From positions 10,518,501-10,582,500 of the forward strand of contig NW_026622875.1 in NCBI RefSeq assembly GCF_023065955.2: 64,000 bases of DNA, read 5' to 3'. Shown one piece after another: positions 9,981 to 22,020 of this stretch. The notes below the pieces were generated by a model. That model did not search any database. It had not been told where the DNA came from and saw nothing but the letters and a program-made list of their open reading frames with translations. Source of the stretch: Ursus arctos. Taxonomy: Eukaryota > Chordata > Mammalia > Carnivora > Ursidae. Every line of letters starts with the position of its first letter. Position 1 is the first letter of the stretch. A program made the position numbers and the translations under genes.

Positions 9981-10975
9981 ACCCCACCCACTCTGAAGAG
10001 TGTTTTCTGGTCCTGTCTGACCAAAAGGACTGGCAACAATTCATGGAAGCTGTGTAGCCCCACAGCACTTAAGCCAAGAGGCAGGTGAGCAGAGCCAATC
10101 ATCCCTAGAGTAGAAAGCCAGCACCAAGCACAGAACATTTCTGTGTTATGCATATACAGGGGGTTAATTCTTAGCCAAGTTTCTGAGGGAAGCTGTGGGC
10201 CCCTCCCAACCAGAGAGCCTGTTAGGGAAACAGAGTAGCCTGAAGTGGCCCCTTTTTATTCCGTGCAAGCAAGGGAGCAGAGCCCACCCACTATCGATAC
10301 TGTCTTTCAACCCCACCTAACCAGAAGGGCTCTGGACAACTCCCGGAAGCTGTGTAGTCCAGTGGCACTCAAGCTAAGAGACAAGCAGGCAGAGCCAATA
10401 GTTTGCAGAACAAAGCCAGTGGTCTTGTTTGGTCAGAGAATTTGGGGTGTGGGTCAGCTTGAGTTAAGATAATAAACAAGGAGCTTTAATGGCTTTACAG
10501 CTGCTTTCCCTAAGCAGGGAATCTACTCTGTAGCCCCAATCATCCCTGAAGACAGCCTTCAGCATGTCCTATCAGGGAACCTAACCAGAGAACACAGGAA
10601 GCTACATAGCCCATTCAACAGTCACATGTACAGTGGTACTTGAACAGAAAGCATGGGCCATGGCTTCCCCCATCTACAGAGCAAAACTAGTCACCTCACA
10701 TGACCAAGGAATTCAGTGTATACTGGCCTGATGTGGGTCCTCATAGTAGGGGTTATACCAGCTCTGGGCCCTGTCTTGCTGCCGTGTCAGAGGAAGAAAG
10801 CTAATTCATAGCCTCATCTACTACTGAATATAGTACCTAGTCCTGACCATCTAGTAAGCCTTACCAGAGAATCCAGGCAATCATGGAGCCCATCCTACAT
10901 TTTAACTTGGGTAGAGAACCAAACCAGCAGTCCTACCCAACTGTTCTAAACTAGTGGCATACACTCCTATCCTCA
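9981..10975 (+). repeat. Repeated monomers in the L1 5'UTR
   Basis: A motif series recurs in diverged form about every 260-300 bp: near 9981-10110 (ggaagctgtgtagcccca), 10278-10422 (ggaagctgtgtagtccag), 10510-10690 (ggaagctacatagcccatt) and 10820-10980 (aatcatggagcccatcc). Each copy also holds an accaaaagg/accagaagg/accagagaa stretch and an agagccaat-like or agagcaaaa-like stretch. This resembles promoter monomers. The last copy is a weak match. Confidence 0.6.
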
Positions 10976-11212
10976 TCTTCAGAGCTCAAACAGTTGCCTC
11001 ACCCAAAAATAGAGTGTAAGTGCAGGCCCCACCTGCCCAGGAATACTGCCAGCAGACCACACCCAGAAACCCAACATAAGCTGACCAGTAAAGAACTGTC
11101 TTTGCCAAACAAACAAACAAACAAACAACCCTGTAAAGTCTGATAGAAGAGCCTGATTACTCAAATGCACGGATAACATATGAAAAGGAAGATCACAAAA
11201 AATCAGGTAAAT

Positions 11213-12106
11213 ATGGCACCACCAAAGGAAAGTAATAAGGCTCCAATAACGTACTCTAAAGAAATGGAGATCCATGAACTATGAACAAAGATTTCAGAAT
11301 AATCTTAAGGAAGTTTAGAACAGAACTATAAAAAAACACAGACAACTAAAAGAAATTCAGAAAACAATGAATAAACTAAACAAGAAGTTCAAAAAAGAAA
11401 TAGCAACCATAAACAAACAAACAAACACAGAAATCCTTGCAATAACTGAACTGAAGAACTCAATAGAGAGTTCAAAAGTAGACCCAACTGAAGAAGGAAT
11501 ACTGGAGGATAAAACACTGGAAATTACTCAGAGTTACAAAAAAGAATAAAAAATGAGAAAGACTGAAGAGAGTCTATGGGAATTACAAAACACAATGAAA
11601 AGAAACAATATGCACTTCATGGGGATTCCAGAAAAAGAGAAAGAGAAAGAGACAGAAAGTATATTTAAAGCAATAATGGCTGTAAACTTTCCAAACCTGC
11701 AGAGAGAAATGGACATCCAGATCCACGAGGCCCAAAGGAGCCCAAACAGGTTGAATCTGAATAGGGCTATACTGAGACACACCACAATTAAATTGCCAAA
11801 AGCCGAAGACAAAGAATTATATGAGCAGCAAAGAAAAAAGATAAGTTACGTACCTCCATAATAAGACTATCAGTGTATTTCTCAACAGAAACTTTTGAAG
11901 TCAGGAGAGAATGGGACAACATATTCAAAACATTAAAAGACAATAACTGTCAACTGAGAACACTATACCCAGTGAAGCTGTCCTTTGGAAATGAAGGAGG
12001 GATAAAGACTTTCCTGAACAAAAGATGAGGTAGTTTATTATCACCATGTACTGTATTACATGAAATGCTAAAGGGACTTCTTTGAGTGGAAGTAAAAGAA
12101 TGCTAA
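11213..12106 (+). pseudogene. L1 ORF1 relic (RNA-binding chaperone)
   Basis: ORF1p is the L1 RNA-binding trimer protein. The relic starts with ATG at 11213 (MAPPKESNKAPITYSKEME) and hits a stop at 11282. A Lys/Glu/Asn-rich coiled-coil-like segment follows (11367-11549). The central RNA-recognition part is legible at 11553-11861 (FMGIPEKEKEKETESIFKAI, NFPNLQREMDIQIHEAQRSP). The C-terminal domain continues as LYPVKLSFGNEGGIKTF near 11962-12015 and ends at a TAA at 12104. In-frame stops and frameshifts separate the parts, so it is non-functional. Confidence 0.85.
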
Positions 12107-12591
12107 TTAACTCATAGAAACATAAAAGGGTGGTGTAAATCTTGTGGTAATGGTAAATATATAGTCATATGTAGACTGCAATAGGGCAACAGTGGTGCTT
12201 AATTCACTTACAATTCTAGTTTAAAAGTTAAAAAAAAAGTAGTGAAAAATAACCATAACTACAATCATCTGTTACTAGTTACACAATGTAAAAAACTTTT
12301 AAATTGTAATAGCATTAACCTAAAATGTGAGAGGGAGAAGTGAAATTGTCTAATTTACAAATTCTACTGAAGTTGAGCTGTTATCTGTTTAGAATAGGGT
12401 GCTATAAGTTTAAGACATTTTATGTAAGCCTCATGGTAACCACAAGAGAAAGTCCTGTAGTAATTACATAGAAGAATACAATAAAGAAGTCAAAGCATAC
12501 TAACACCAAAAGACATCAAAACATACACACAGAAAAGACAGCAGGATAAGAAACAAGGAACAACAGATCTACAGAGCAGAAAATAAGCAAA

Positions 12592-15115
12592 ATGACAAAA
12601 ATAAGTCCTTACCTATCAGTAATCACTTTAAATGTAAACAGATTAACTCTCCAATTAAAAGACACAGAATGGCTAAAAGGATAAAAAACAAGACCCAACA
12701 ATATCCTTCCTATAAGAGACTCACTTTGGCCTTAAAGACACACACAGATGGGACTGAGAGTGAAAGGAAGGAAAAGGACATTTCAAGCAAAGGGTAACAA
12801 CAATAACAACAAAAAGCAGGAATAGCTATATTTATATAAGATAAAATAGACTTTAAAACATGGTAAAAGGAGACAAAAAGGGTGATTGTATAATGACAAA
12901 GGGTCAATTCATTAAAAAGATAAAACAATTATAAATATTTATGTACTCAACATTGGAGCACCTAAATATTTAAAGCAAAACTAATAAAACTAACAAAAAA
13001 TAAATGGTAATACAATAGTTGAGAACTTTAATGCCCAGCTCTCAACAATGAATAGATCATTCAGACAGAGCATCAATAAGGACACAGAGGATTTGGACAA
13101 CACTATAGACCAAATGGACCTAACAGACATATATAGAACATTTTATCCAACAACAGCAGAATTCACATTCTTCTCAAGTGCACATGGACTATTTCTAGAA
13201 TAGATCATATGTTAGGCCACAAGACCAGTCTTAGCAAATTCAAGAGGACTGAAATCATACCAAGTATCTCCTTTGACCACAATGGCATGACACTGGAAAT
13301 TAATAACAAGAGGAAAACTGGAAAATTCATGAACATGTGAAAATTAAGCAACACTCTCCTCAACAACTAATGGATCAAAGAAAAAATTAGAGGGAAAATT
13401 AAAAAGAAAAATTTTTAAGACATACAAAAATAGGGGCACCTGGGTGGCTCCGTTGGTTAAGCGTCTGCATTCAGCTCAGGTCATGATCTCAGGGTCCTGG
13501 GATCGAGCCTTATGTCAGGGTCCCTGCTCAGCAGGGGAGTCTGCTTTCCCCTCTTCCTCTCCCTCTGCCCCTGCTCATGCACTCTCTCAAATAAATAAAT
13601 AAAATCTTAAAAAAAAAAGACATATAAAAATAGAAACACATCATAGCAGAACTTGTGGGATGCAGCAAAAGCAGTTCTAATAGGAAAGTTCATAACCATA
13701 AACACCTATATTAAGAAGCCAGAAAGATCCCAAATAGACAACCTAACTGTATGCCTTCAGGAACTAGAAAAAGAAGAACAAACTGAACCAAAGTTAGCAG
13801 AAAAAAAGGACATAATAAAGGGGAGAGCAAAAATAAATTAGAAAACAGAAAACCAATAGAGAGTACTAACCACATTAAGAGTTGGTTCTTTGAAAAGACA
13901 AAATTAACAAACCTTTAGCTAGACTAACCAAGGGGAAAAAAAGACCCAAATCAAGAAAATTATAAATGAAAAAGGAGATATTAAAATTCAAGAGATATTA
14001 AGAAGTTACTATAACCAACTATACACCAACAAACTGTTCAACCTAGAAGGAATGGAAAGATTCTTAGAAGCATACAACTTACCAAGACTGAATAAAAAAA
14101 ATAGAAAAATATGACTAGACCAATTAGTACTAAGGAGACTTAACCAGTAATCAAAAGTCTCCTGATAAAGAAAAACAAAGGACAAGAGGGCTTCACTGGT
14201 GAATTTTACCGAATATTTAGGGAAAAATTAACATCAATCCTTCTGAAACTCTTCCAAAAACTCGAAAAGGAGGAAATATTCCCAAACTCATTTTATAAAG
14301 TCAGCATTTTCCTGATACCAAAACCAAAAAAGGATATTACTAGAAAAGAAAGTTACAGGCCAGTATCCTTGATTAATATGGATGTAAAAATTCTCAATAA
14401 AATACTATCAAACTAAATTCAGCATCACATTAAAAGGATCATTCAACATAATTAAGTGGGATTTATCCCTGGGATGCAAAGATGGCTCAACATATGCAAA
14501 TCAATTAATGTGACATATCACATTAATAGAATGAAAGAAAAGAATCATGATCATCTCAATAGATGTAGAAAAAATATTTGACAAAATTCAACATCTGTCC
14601 CTGATAAAAACTCTTAACAAATTAGGTATAGAAGAAACATATCTCAACATAATAAAGGTTATATATAACAAGCCCATAGTTAACATTATACTCGGTGAAA
14701 GATTGAAAGCCTTTCCTCTAAGATCAGGAATAAGTCAACAGTGCCTATTTTCACCACTCATATTCAACAAAAGAATAGAAGTCTTAAGTAGAGCAATCAG
14801 GCAAGAAAAAAAAAAGATATCAAAATTGGGAAGGAAGAAGTAAAATTGTCTCTTTTATAGATAAGATTTTATATACAGAAAATCCTAAAGACTCATCCAA
14901 AAACTGTTAGTTCTAATTGACATATTCAGCAAATTTGCAAGATACAAATTAAGCATACAAAAAATCTGTAGTATTTCTATACACTAATAATGTATTTTCC
15001 AAAAAAGAAATAAATCGATCCCACTTACAATAGCATCAAAAACAATAAAATATTTAGAAATAAATTTAACTAAGGAGGTGAAAGACCCCTACTATGAGGA
15101 CTACAAGACACAAGA
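12592..15115 (+). pseudogene. L1 ORF2 relic (endonuclease/reverse transcriptase), 3' truncated
   Basis: ORF2p supplies the endonuclease and reverse transcriptase for L1. The relic begins at an ATG at 12592 (SPYLSVITLNVNRL) and contains endonuclease and linker sequence, a SINE insertion (13434-13617), then the conserved WDAAKAVLIGKF stretch at 13653 and the fingers/palm of the reverse transcriptase (14547-14843: [19 protein letters not shown]). Where the catalytic FADD box should be (about 14854-14866) the codons read FIDK, so the catalytic aspartates are lost. Numerous stops and shifts are present, and the C-terminus is absent. Confidence 0.85.
13434..13617 (+). mobile_element. CAN-SINE inside L1 ORF2, with TSD
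   Basis: Full head to tail: ggggcacctgggtggctc, gggtcctgggatcgagcc, then a (AAAT)n and A tail. Flanked by 16-bp duplications agacatacaaaaatag (13418-13433) and agacatataaaaatag (13618-13633), one mismatch. It inserted after the L1 had fixed. Confidence 0.95.
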
Positions 15116-15325
15116 CACCATTTTATCTGGTCCTGATGGGTCCCCTTTGAGTCTTCTGGACTACGAGGACTTCTAGTCCTACAATGGCCTACAGAATCTG
15201 AGGAGAAGGCAGAAACAATTCTTATTATTCTTATTATCCACAGTATTTTTTTTCTTTCTTAGATTTACTGAATCTGTAATCTTAGATTTACTGGCAATCA
15301 TGCCAGATAGTTCACACTTTATTTT
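15116..15325. other. Unassigned spacer between L1 parts
   Basis: No match recognised. It contains a short direct repeat cttagatttactg (near 15260 and 15281) and a near-palindromic ctacgaggacttctagtcc. Confidence 0.4.
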
Positions 15326-15717
15326 TTCCCCAGTTTTGTTAAGAAATAGTTGACATATGTTACTCTATAAGTTTAAGATGTTATAGCATAATGGTTTGAT
15401 TTACATATATTATGAAATGATTGCCACAATAGGTTCAGCTAACATCCATCTTCTCATACAGATACAATAAAAAGAAGAGACAAAAAAAGAAAAAATTGTT
15501 CTCCTCGTGATGAGAACTTAGAGGATTTACTGTCTTAACAACTTTCCTATATATCATACAGCAGCATTAGCTTTAGTCATCATGTTGTACATAATATCCC
15601 TAGTAGTTATTTATCTTATACCTAGAAATTTGCACCTTTTGACCACAATTTCCCCTCCCCCTACCTTCCACCTAACCACAAGTGTGATCTCTTTTTCTAG
15701 GAGTTTTTTGTTGTTTG

Positions 15718-15719
15718 TT

Positions 15720-15763
<44 letters not shown>

Positions 15764-15951
15764 AGATTTTTTTTTATTTATTTGACAGAGATAGAGACAG
15801 CCAGCGAGAGAGGGAACACAAGCAGGGGGAGTGGGAGAGGAAGAAGCAGGCTCATAGCGGAGGAGCCTGATGTGGGGCTCGATCCCAGATCGCCGGGATC
15901 ACGCCCTGAGCCGAAGGCAGACGCTTAACCGCTGTGCCACCCAGGCGCCCC
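15718..15951 (-). mobile_element. CAN-SINE, bear-type, with (TTTA)n tail
   Basis: Reverse-strand SINE with the younger signatures gacagccagcgagagaggga, gaagcaggctcatagcgga, gatcacgccctgagccgaag and gcttaaccgctgtgccaccc. The tail side is an expanded (TTTA)n array, 15718-15763. The flanks (ttgttgtttgttttat and ttgttgttgttttatg) may be the duplication but are low complexity. Confidence 0.93.
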
Positions 15952-16102
15952 TGTTGTTGTTGTTTTATGTTTGTTTGTTTTTTATCATACATTATTTGTC
16001 TTTCTCTGTCAGACTTATTTCATTTAGCATAATGCCTTCAAGGTCCATCCATGTTGTCACAAATGGTAGGATAGTCTCATTTTTTATGCCTTAATAACAT
16101 TC

Positions 16103-16130
16103 GTGTGTGTGTGTGTGTGTGTGTGTGTGT
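16103..16130. repeat. (GT)n microsatellite
   Basis: Fourteen GT dinucleotides inside the reverse-strand L1. Confidence 0.95.
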
Positions 16131-16273
16131 ATCACAACTTCTTTATTCATTCAGCCATCAATGAACACTTAGGTTAACCTGTTTCCATGTCTTGGTTACT
16201 GTAAATAATGCTGTTATGAACATGGGGGGTGCAGATATCTTTTTGAAGTAGTGCTTTTACTTCCTTTGAATAT

Positions 16274-16738
16274 ATACAATGGAATATTACTCAGCCATAA
16301 AAAAAGAATGAACTCTTGCCATTTGTGACAACACTGATGGACCTAGAGGGTATTATACTAAGTGAAATAGGTCAGTCATAGAAAGATGAATACCAGGAAT
16401 CTAAAAAGCAAATCAAAACAAACAAAAAACAAAAGAGACTCATAAATACAGAAAACAAACTGGTGGTTGCCAAAAAGGGAGAGAGTGAGACCATGGGCAA
16501 AACAGGTGGAGGAATTAAGAGGTACAAATTTCCGGTTATAAAATACATAGGTGATGGAGATAAAAATTAAAGCATAGAGAATATAGTCAATAATGTTATA
16601 ATAACATTGTATGATGACAGATGGTAGCTACACTTGTGGTGAGCATTGTGTAATGTAAAGACTGTCCAATCACTATGCTGTACATCTGAAACTAATATAA
16701 CATTGTATATCAACTATACTTAAATAATAAAAACAATT
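16274..16738 (+). mobile_element. L1MA-like 3' end, forward strand
   Basis: Starts in the ORF2 end (atacaatggaatattactc) and runs to the L1 3' terminus (gaaactaatataacattg, tcaactatacttaaataata). It overlaps in L1 coordinates with the reverse-strand piece to its left, so the two are separate insertions rather than one twin-primed copy. Confidence 0.85.
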
Positions 16739-18908
16739 TTTAAGTAATTAAACCAAAACAATAAAGGGAACAAAGGATGTATTTTCCTACTTTCTTATAT
16801 TAATCTTTGAAAGAGACTTATGGCACTTATTAAGTTATCACTTATCAACCAATTCTCTTTAAATAGAGCTAAATTCTTATATAATTTTAATTTAAAAACA
16901 AATACATACTTTAAAAAATGTTTTCTTCCGGACTTCCAAATTTCTTTATAGCCCTCATTTTAATTTCTATAAAGTAAGACATGTGTATAACTTGGAGTCA
17001 AATAGTTTCATAAGGTCTGTGGGCAGGGGGAAGGGGATTGTCTTTCTCTATTTCTTGCCCCACATAAGCAGGTATTTTCAACTCTCTGTGATGATTCTAC
17101 TGCTAAATATCAAGCATATTTTTGTCTTTCTGTTTTAGATATTTTTTCTATTGATTTATAAATAATTAATTGACAGTTGTGCAATTTTGAAGAAAGGTTT
17201 TACCTAACATAGTAACTAGAATATAGGTTTTCTATTATAAACATTTCATAAATATTCCCATTGTACAATTGAGTGATATGGTATAATTTAATACTTTTCT
17301 CTCCATTGGATATTTATTTCCAACTTAGCATAGAGATAGAACTATATAAAGCAGAAATTAAAATATAATCCTAATTAAGGAAGGCAGGCAGAAAGAGGAC
17401 ATTAACTTTCTCACAGAAGGATTTTCAGCCCTGGAGTGATAATTCTTTTTGAAGTCTTGCAAGATGGGCATTTGCTTCAAGAACAGGGTTCTATAGAGCT
17501 GTAAGATTTACTAATGTGTCCTTAAGATCTATCACCCCAAATGCCAGCTGGCTGGGAAATGTGACTCCTGCTGTCTTGCTGGAAAACAAAAGCAAAAATA
17601 ACTATAAATATAACCTATTGTTAAAGAATACTTTGAATATATCTGATTCAAAATGTTTATGAAATTCAAGGTTTGTGTGTCAGTAGGAAGACTATAGAAG
17701 GTGATGAATCATTTCAAAGATGGCAATTCTTCCTCACTGACAACAGAATGAAAGCCATCCATAATTGCCAGGCAGCTGCCCTGCCTTGACATCCAAAACA
17801 TGAATGGTCTGCAGGCAGAAGAGATGAGTGATGATGAAAATGACAAGCACTGACATCATAAGGCTTGTTAAAGGTCAGAAAAGCCAGCCAAGAAGCTGTC
17901 ACTTAACCACAGCCATCAGACGGCAGACTTTGAGTTCAATAATTTTTAAAGTCTTTAAAATTTTTTTAGATAGGAGGATGTTTTGCCTCTTAAATTTTTA
18001 AGAAATAGTTATAACTCCTATCACTATTGGCATCTAAAACCACTTTTCAACTTATTAAATAAAAGTTAAAATATATAATGCCATAAGTGATAACAGTAGT
18101 GGCATTAAACACGGGCCATGGAAACACTTTCCCAGAGTAAATACACAAACCATCTTAAGCCTCTGTGCTTTGCATATTCAGTTTTGTCTACCTAGAGATT
18201 GCCTCCTCCCCCCAATACCTCCCTATTTTGTCACTGGCGGGTGAAGTGCATTTAAGAACCAGGCTCCAGTAGTCTCCTCTCCTTTGGGTTTTCTAGTAGC
18301 TAATTCTCCTCTGTCAGCCGGCAGAAGCTGTTTTACACCTCCTTTGGACCATGCAGCATGCATCTGCCCAAGAACTTGCCTGTGTTTCCATTGCCCAGCT
18401 GCCCTTGTTCACTCTTGTCCCAACATTGTTGTCCTGGTCTTAACAAGCTCTTCCCACATCTCTATGAATTTCTCTGAGAACCTCTTGATTGCAGCTGGAG
18501 AGGACCTAAGCCAGACAGCTAATATAGGAGGCTCAGTGGGCTATTCCTATTATACTCTGAGTTGAGAGAACCACCAAAGGCTATGTTATCCACCTCACTG
18601 CAGGCACAACTTAGAAGTGTCTAGTTCAAAGACTATGTCCTAACACCAACCAGGAGTCTATCCTCAGCACAAGACATTTTAAAGAGATATCTGACAGCTG
18701 CCCTTTTGAGTAATGCAAGGTTTTTTAAATGATTATTCCCATCACCTCGCCCCCACCCTCCCACAGGGATAGGAATGGAGCGGGGCTTCTTTCCCTTCCC
18801 AAAGTAAAGGAAGAGGAATCCAGGAACATTACTAATAATATAACTAGAAATATAGCGTACATTTTTATTTTCTTAATTTGGGTTCTTCTAGAAAGAAAAC
18901 CTTGGGAT
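16739..18908. other. Unassigned, repeat-poor DNA
   Basis: About 2.2 kb without a repeat I can name. 17390-17940 has balanced composition and no low-complexity sequence, which makes it a candidate conserved non-coding segment by appearance only. Open frames at 17714-17902 (minus) and 18284-18565 (plus) show no recognisable domain. Confidence 0.4.
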
Positions 18909-18924
18909 AAGAATTCAAATGCAG

Positions 18925-20090
18925 CCTACATAGGCAGCAACCTCTACGACATCGGCCAAAGCAACCTTTTCCATGACACATCTCCAAAGGCAAGAGAAAC
19001 AAAAGATAAAATGAACTTATGGGACTTCATCAAGATAAAAAGCTTCTGCACAAGGAAACAGTCAAAAAAACTAAGAGGCAGCCCATGGAATGGGAGAAGA
19101 TTTTTGCAAATGACACTACAGATAAAAGACTGGTATCCAAGATCTACAAAGAACTTCTCAAACTCAATACACGAGAAACAAATAAACAAATCAAAAAATG
19201 GGCAGAAGATATGAACAGACACTTTTCCAATGAAGACATACAAATAGCTAACAGACACATGAAAAAATGTTCAAAATCATTGGCCATCAGGGAAATTCAA
19301 ATCAAAACCACACTGAGATACCACCTTACGCCAGTTAGAATGGCAAAAATAGACAAGGCAAGAAACAACAATTGTTGGAGAGGATGTGGAGAAAGGGGAT
19401 CCCTCTTACATTGTTGGTGGGAATGCAAGTTGGTGCAGCCACTCTGGAAAACAGTGTGGAGGTCCCTTAAAAAGTTAAAAATTGAGATACCCTATGACCC
19501 AGCCATTGCACTACTGGTTATTTACCCCAAAGATACAGACATAGTGAAGAGAAAGGCCATATGCACCCCAATGTTCATAGCAGCTCTGTCCACAATAGCT
19601 AAATCGTGGAAGGAGTCGAGATGCCCTTCAACAGATGACTGGATTAAGAAGTTGTGGTCCATATATACAATGGAATATTACTCAGCTATCAGAAAGAACG
19701 AGTTCTCAACATTTGCTGCAACATGGACGGCACTGGAGGAGATAATGCTAAGTGAAATAAGTCAAGCAGAGAAAGACAACTATCATATGATTTCTCTCAT
19801 CTATGGAACATAAGAACTAGGAAGATCGGTAGGGGAAGAAAGGGATAAAGAAAGGGGGGGTAATCAGAAGGGTGAATGAAACATGAGAGACTATGGACTA
19901 TGAGAAACAAACTGAGGGCCTCAGAGGGGAGGGGGGTGGGGGAATGGGATAGACCGGTGATGGGTAGTAAGGAGGGCACGTATTGCATGGTGCACTGGGT
20001 GTTATACACAACTAATGAATCATCGAACTTTACATCGGAAACTAGGGATGTACTGTATGGTGACTAACATAATAAAAAATCATTAAAAAA
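18925..20090 (+). mobile_element. Young 5'-truncated carnivore L1 with perfect TSD
   Basis: Covers the ORF2 C-terminus plus 3'UTR and ends in taataaaaaatcattaaaaa. It is flanked by identical 16-bp duplications aagaattcaaatgcag at 18909-18924 and 20091-20106. A G-rich tract lies in the 3'UTR (19926-19948). This is the youngest-looking L1 in the window. Confidence 0.96.
18930..19813 (+). pseudogene. L1 ORF2 C-terminal fragment, one frameshift
   Basis: The ORF2p C-terminus is legible from NLYDIGQSNLFHDTSPKARE through SFCT (near 19050). About four bases appear to be missing there, and the reading continues in another frame for about 260 codons ([20 protein letters not shown] onward) to the TAA at 19811. 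The L1-specific cysteine motif is intact: [19 protein letters not shown], a C-x3-C-x7-H-x4-C spacing. This is the longest open frame in the window. No endonuclease or reverse-transcriptase core is included, so the fragment is inactive. Confidence 0.92.
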
Positions 20091-20106
20091 AAGAATTCAA
20101 ATGCAG

Positions 20107-22020
20107 AAGTCATTTACTTGAGAAGTGTAGGAAGTACTGGTAAGGGAGATGGGAAGAAGGAAAGGGAAGGGAGGGTAACACGAGGCTAATACTCCCAGGG
20201 AATTTAGAGTCAGAGTCAAACACATGCCTGAAAGTTTTCCCTGAGGGCAAGGGAGCTGGGGTATGTATACACAACTCTAGTCAGGAATCTGTTGAAGGCT
20301 ACTTGGGGAAGGGGTGATGGCGTTATTATCATGACACTCTAAGTCTTCCTTAGGAGACATAGAGATTGCAAAGTGGATTCCAAGGCAAGAGAGAAGGCCC
20401 TCGGGTGGTTAATTAGAGTTCTACTAAAGGTGTTACCCAGTAACTGAATAGGAGTCCAAGTCTCCTATATTCTAGCAGTGCCTCACCTACACCAATTAAC
20501 TACTTTCAACTTTTCCATATCCATTGATTTATTTCATTTAACTTCTTTCTACATATGGAATAATATTTCAGTCAGAGAGGAAACTGAATCATATACTCAT
20601 AAGTTTTTAAAGGAGTCAGAGCTAGTGGCAGTTTTAACTTAATATCCAAGACTCTTAACTCTCAAATCAGTTCTCTTTACAACTGTAAACCTCCTGAGTC
20701 CTTCCTTGACTTTTAATCTTTAAAATTCTTCAGAGCCCATGGACATTCTGCCAACTTTAACATCAATATATTGCTATATTGCTACTGCCCTGAATATGAT
20801 ATTGATTTTTTTGTCAAACTGATGTTCACTTGATGATACCTCTATTAAAGCAATACACCCATAAACCTCAGACATGTTAGGATGAACTGGAGGATCCACC
20901 TATTCAGATGAGTTGTGTACTACATTTTATCAAAGTATGCAGCACCAACAGGATGCATTACACTTTTGGAGTGGGTTTTAGAGCCCTCATTGGAAATTTA
21001 AAAGGTAATAAACTTTGTTTTCTCTATGTTTCCAGATATTCCAATAGTGGGAAGAAATACCATCACGAAACGGATGGAAAAACACTGTCTATATTAAGAG
21101 CCATGCAAGAGTGAGCAAGTTAGGTGAGCTTCCTCTTGCTCAGGCATTTTCCTACATTCCTGAAAAGGGGAATTCAGGGATGTGGAAAATGGAGGGAGAA
21201 GCCCAGACCATAACCCTGCTGTAGTCAGTAAAAATTTCCCTCATGAGTAAAAGTTTTTCTTTTCAAAGAGCCAGCACAGAAGCTTTGAATGAATGGTTTC
21301 TTCATTTCTTCCCCTTCCAGTGTCTTGGTTTTTATTTTTTATTTTTGGCTTTTTGGAGTTTTTCACCTTAGGAGTACAAGGGGCTCACATTGGCTTTCTG
21401 CCCATAAACATTTGATTTCTTTTTGGTATTCCACTTAAACCAATATAATGATGATTGATAGTTGTTTAGTAAGACTAGAACTCAAGAGAATGATTCATGG
21501 ATGGCTATGTACTTTCAAGAGCTTCAATCATTATGCATCTGAAGGAAAGACAACAAGTACCACAAAGAGCTATAAGGCACATATATTAATGCACAGATTC
21601 TGCTCAGTTTCTGGAAAGGAAATAAAACAATTTTTGGAAAGTGGTTATCACATCTATCAGAAATTTTCTTAAAACATTAGAACATAATCTGAACCTCTAT
21701 GTACGAATGGGAAGAATGTCAAAATTCCTATCCTTCAAAGTTGAAGCTGTTTTTTGTGGTTTGATTCATAATAGTCTCCTAACCAAGACTGCCTGGAGGG
21801 TGGCAGCTCACTATGATGGCCACAGAGCATGAGATTTTTGGGAACAATATGGTAAATCATTTATCCAACAAATACTGTTGAGAGGCACAAGGGATATTAT
21901 GGTAAAAATTTCATAGTCTTTGGCTTTTTGGAGCTGAGTTCAAATGTGGAAGGCAGTTAACTGAACAGCAAGTATAATATAAAACAAGTACAAATTAGGG
22001 TGCTGTAGGAATATGAGAGG
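20107..22020. other. Unassigned, repeat-poor DNA
   Basis: Nearly 2 kb without a repeat I recognise. Short open frames (20908-21114, 21448-21672, 21641-21832) carry no recognisable domain. One of the longer candidate unique stretches. Confidence 0.4.

Larger units (their letters stand above)
9880..15115 (+). mobile_element. Old L1M element, 5'UTR to mid-ORF2
   Basis: About 5.2 kb in L1 order: a GC-richer 5'UTR-like block (9880 to about 11200), an ORF1 relic (11213-12106), a long inter-ORF spacer of about 485 bp (12107-12591) typical of older L1M families, then ORF2 (from 12592) past the reverse-transcriptase core. It stops at 15115 after gtgaaagacccctactatg, so the ORF2 C-terminus and 3'UTR are missing here. 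A SINE interrupts ORF2 at 13434. All frames carry stops. Confidence 0.85.
15326..16270 (-). mobile_element. Old L1 3' end, reverse strand
   Basis: The plus strand is the complement of an L1 3'UTR and ORF2 end: gaaatagttgacatatgtta, gaaatgattgccacaatagg, gtgatgagaactta, ccatgttgtcacaaatg, gaacactta, atgtcttggttactgtaaat. A SINE splits it at 15718-15951. A (GT)n array sits at 16103-16130, at the position where L1 normally has a TA/TG tract. Confidence 0.85.

Noticed and set aside
15326..16738. Single twin-primed L1 with 5' inversion
   Set aside because: The reverse and forward pieces overlap in L1 coordinates over the ORF2 end and 3'UTR, which twin priming of one RNA does not give.
19019..19813. 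264-codon open frame as a host protein gene
   Set aside because: Its sequence is the C-terminus of L1 ORF2p, and it lies inside a 5'-truncated L1 with a target duplication.
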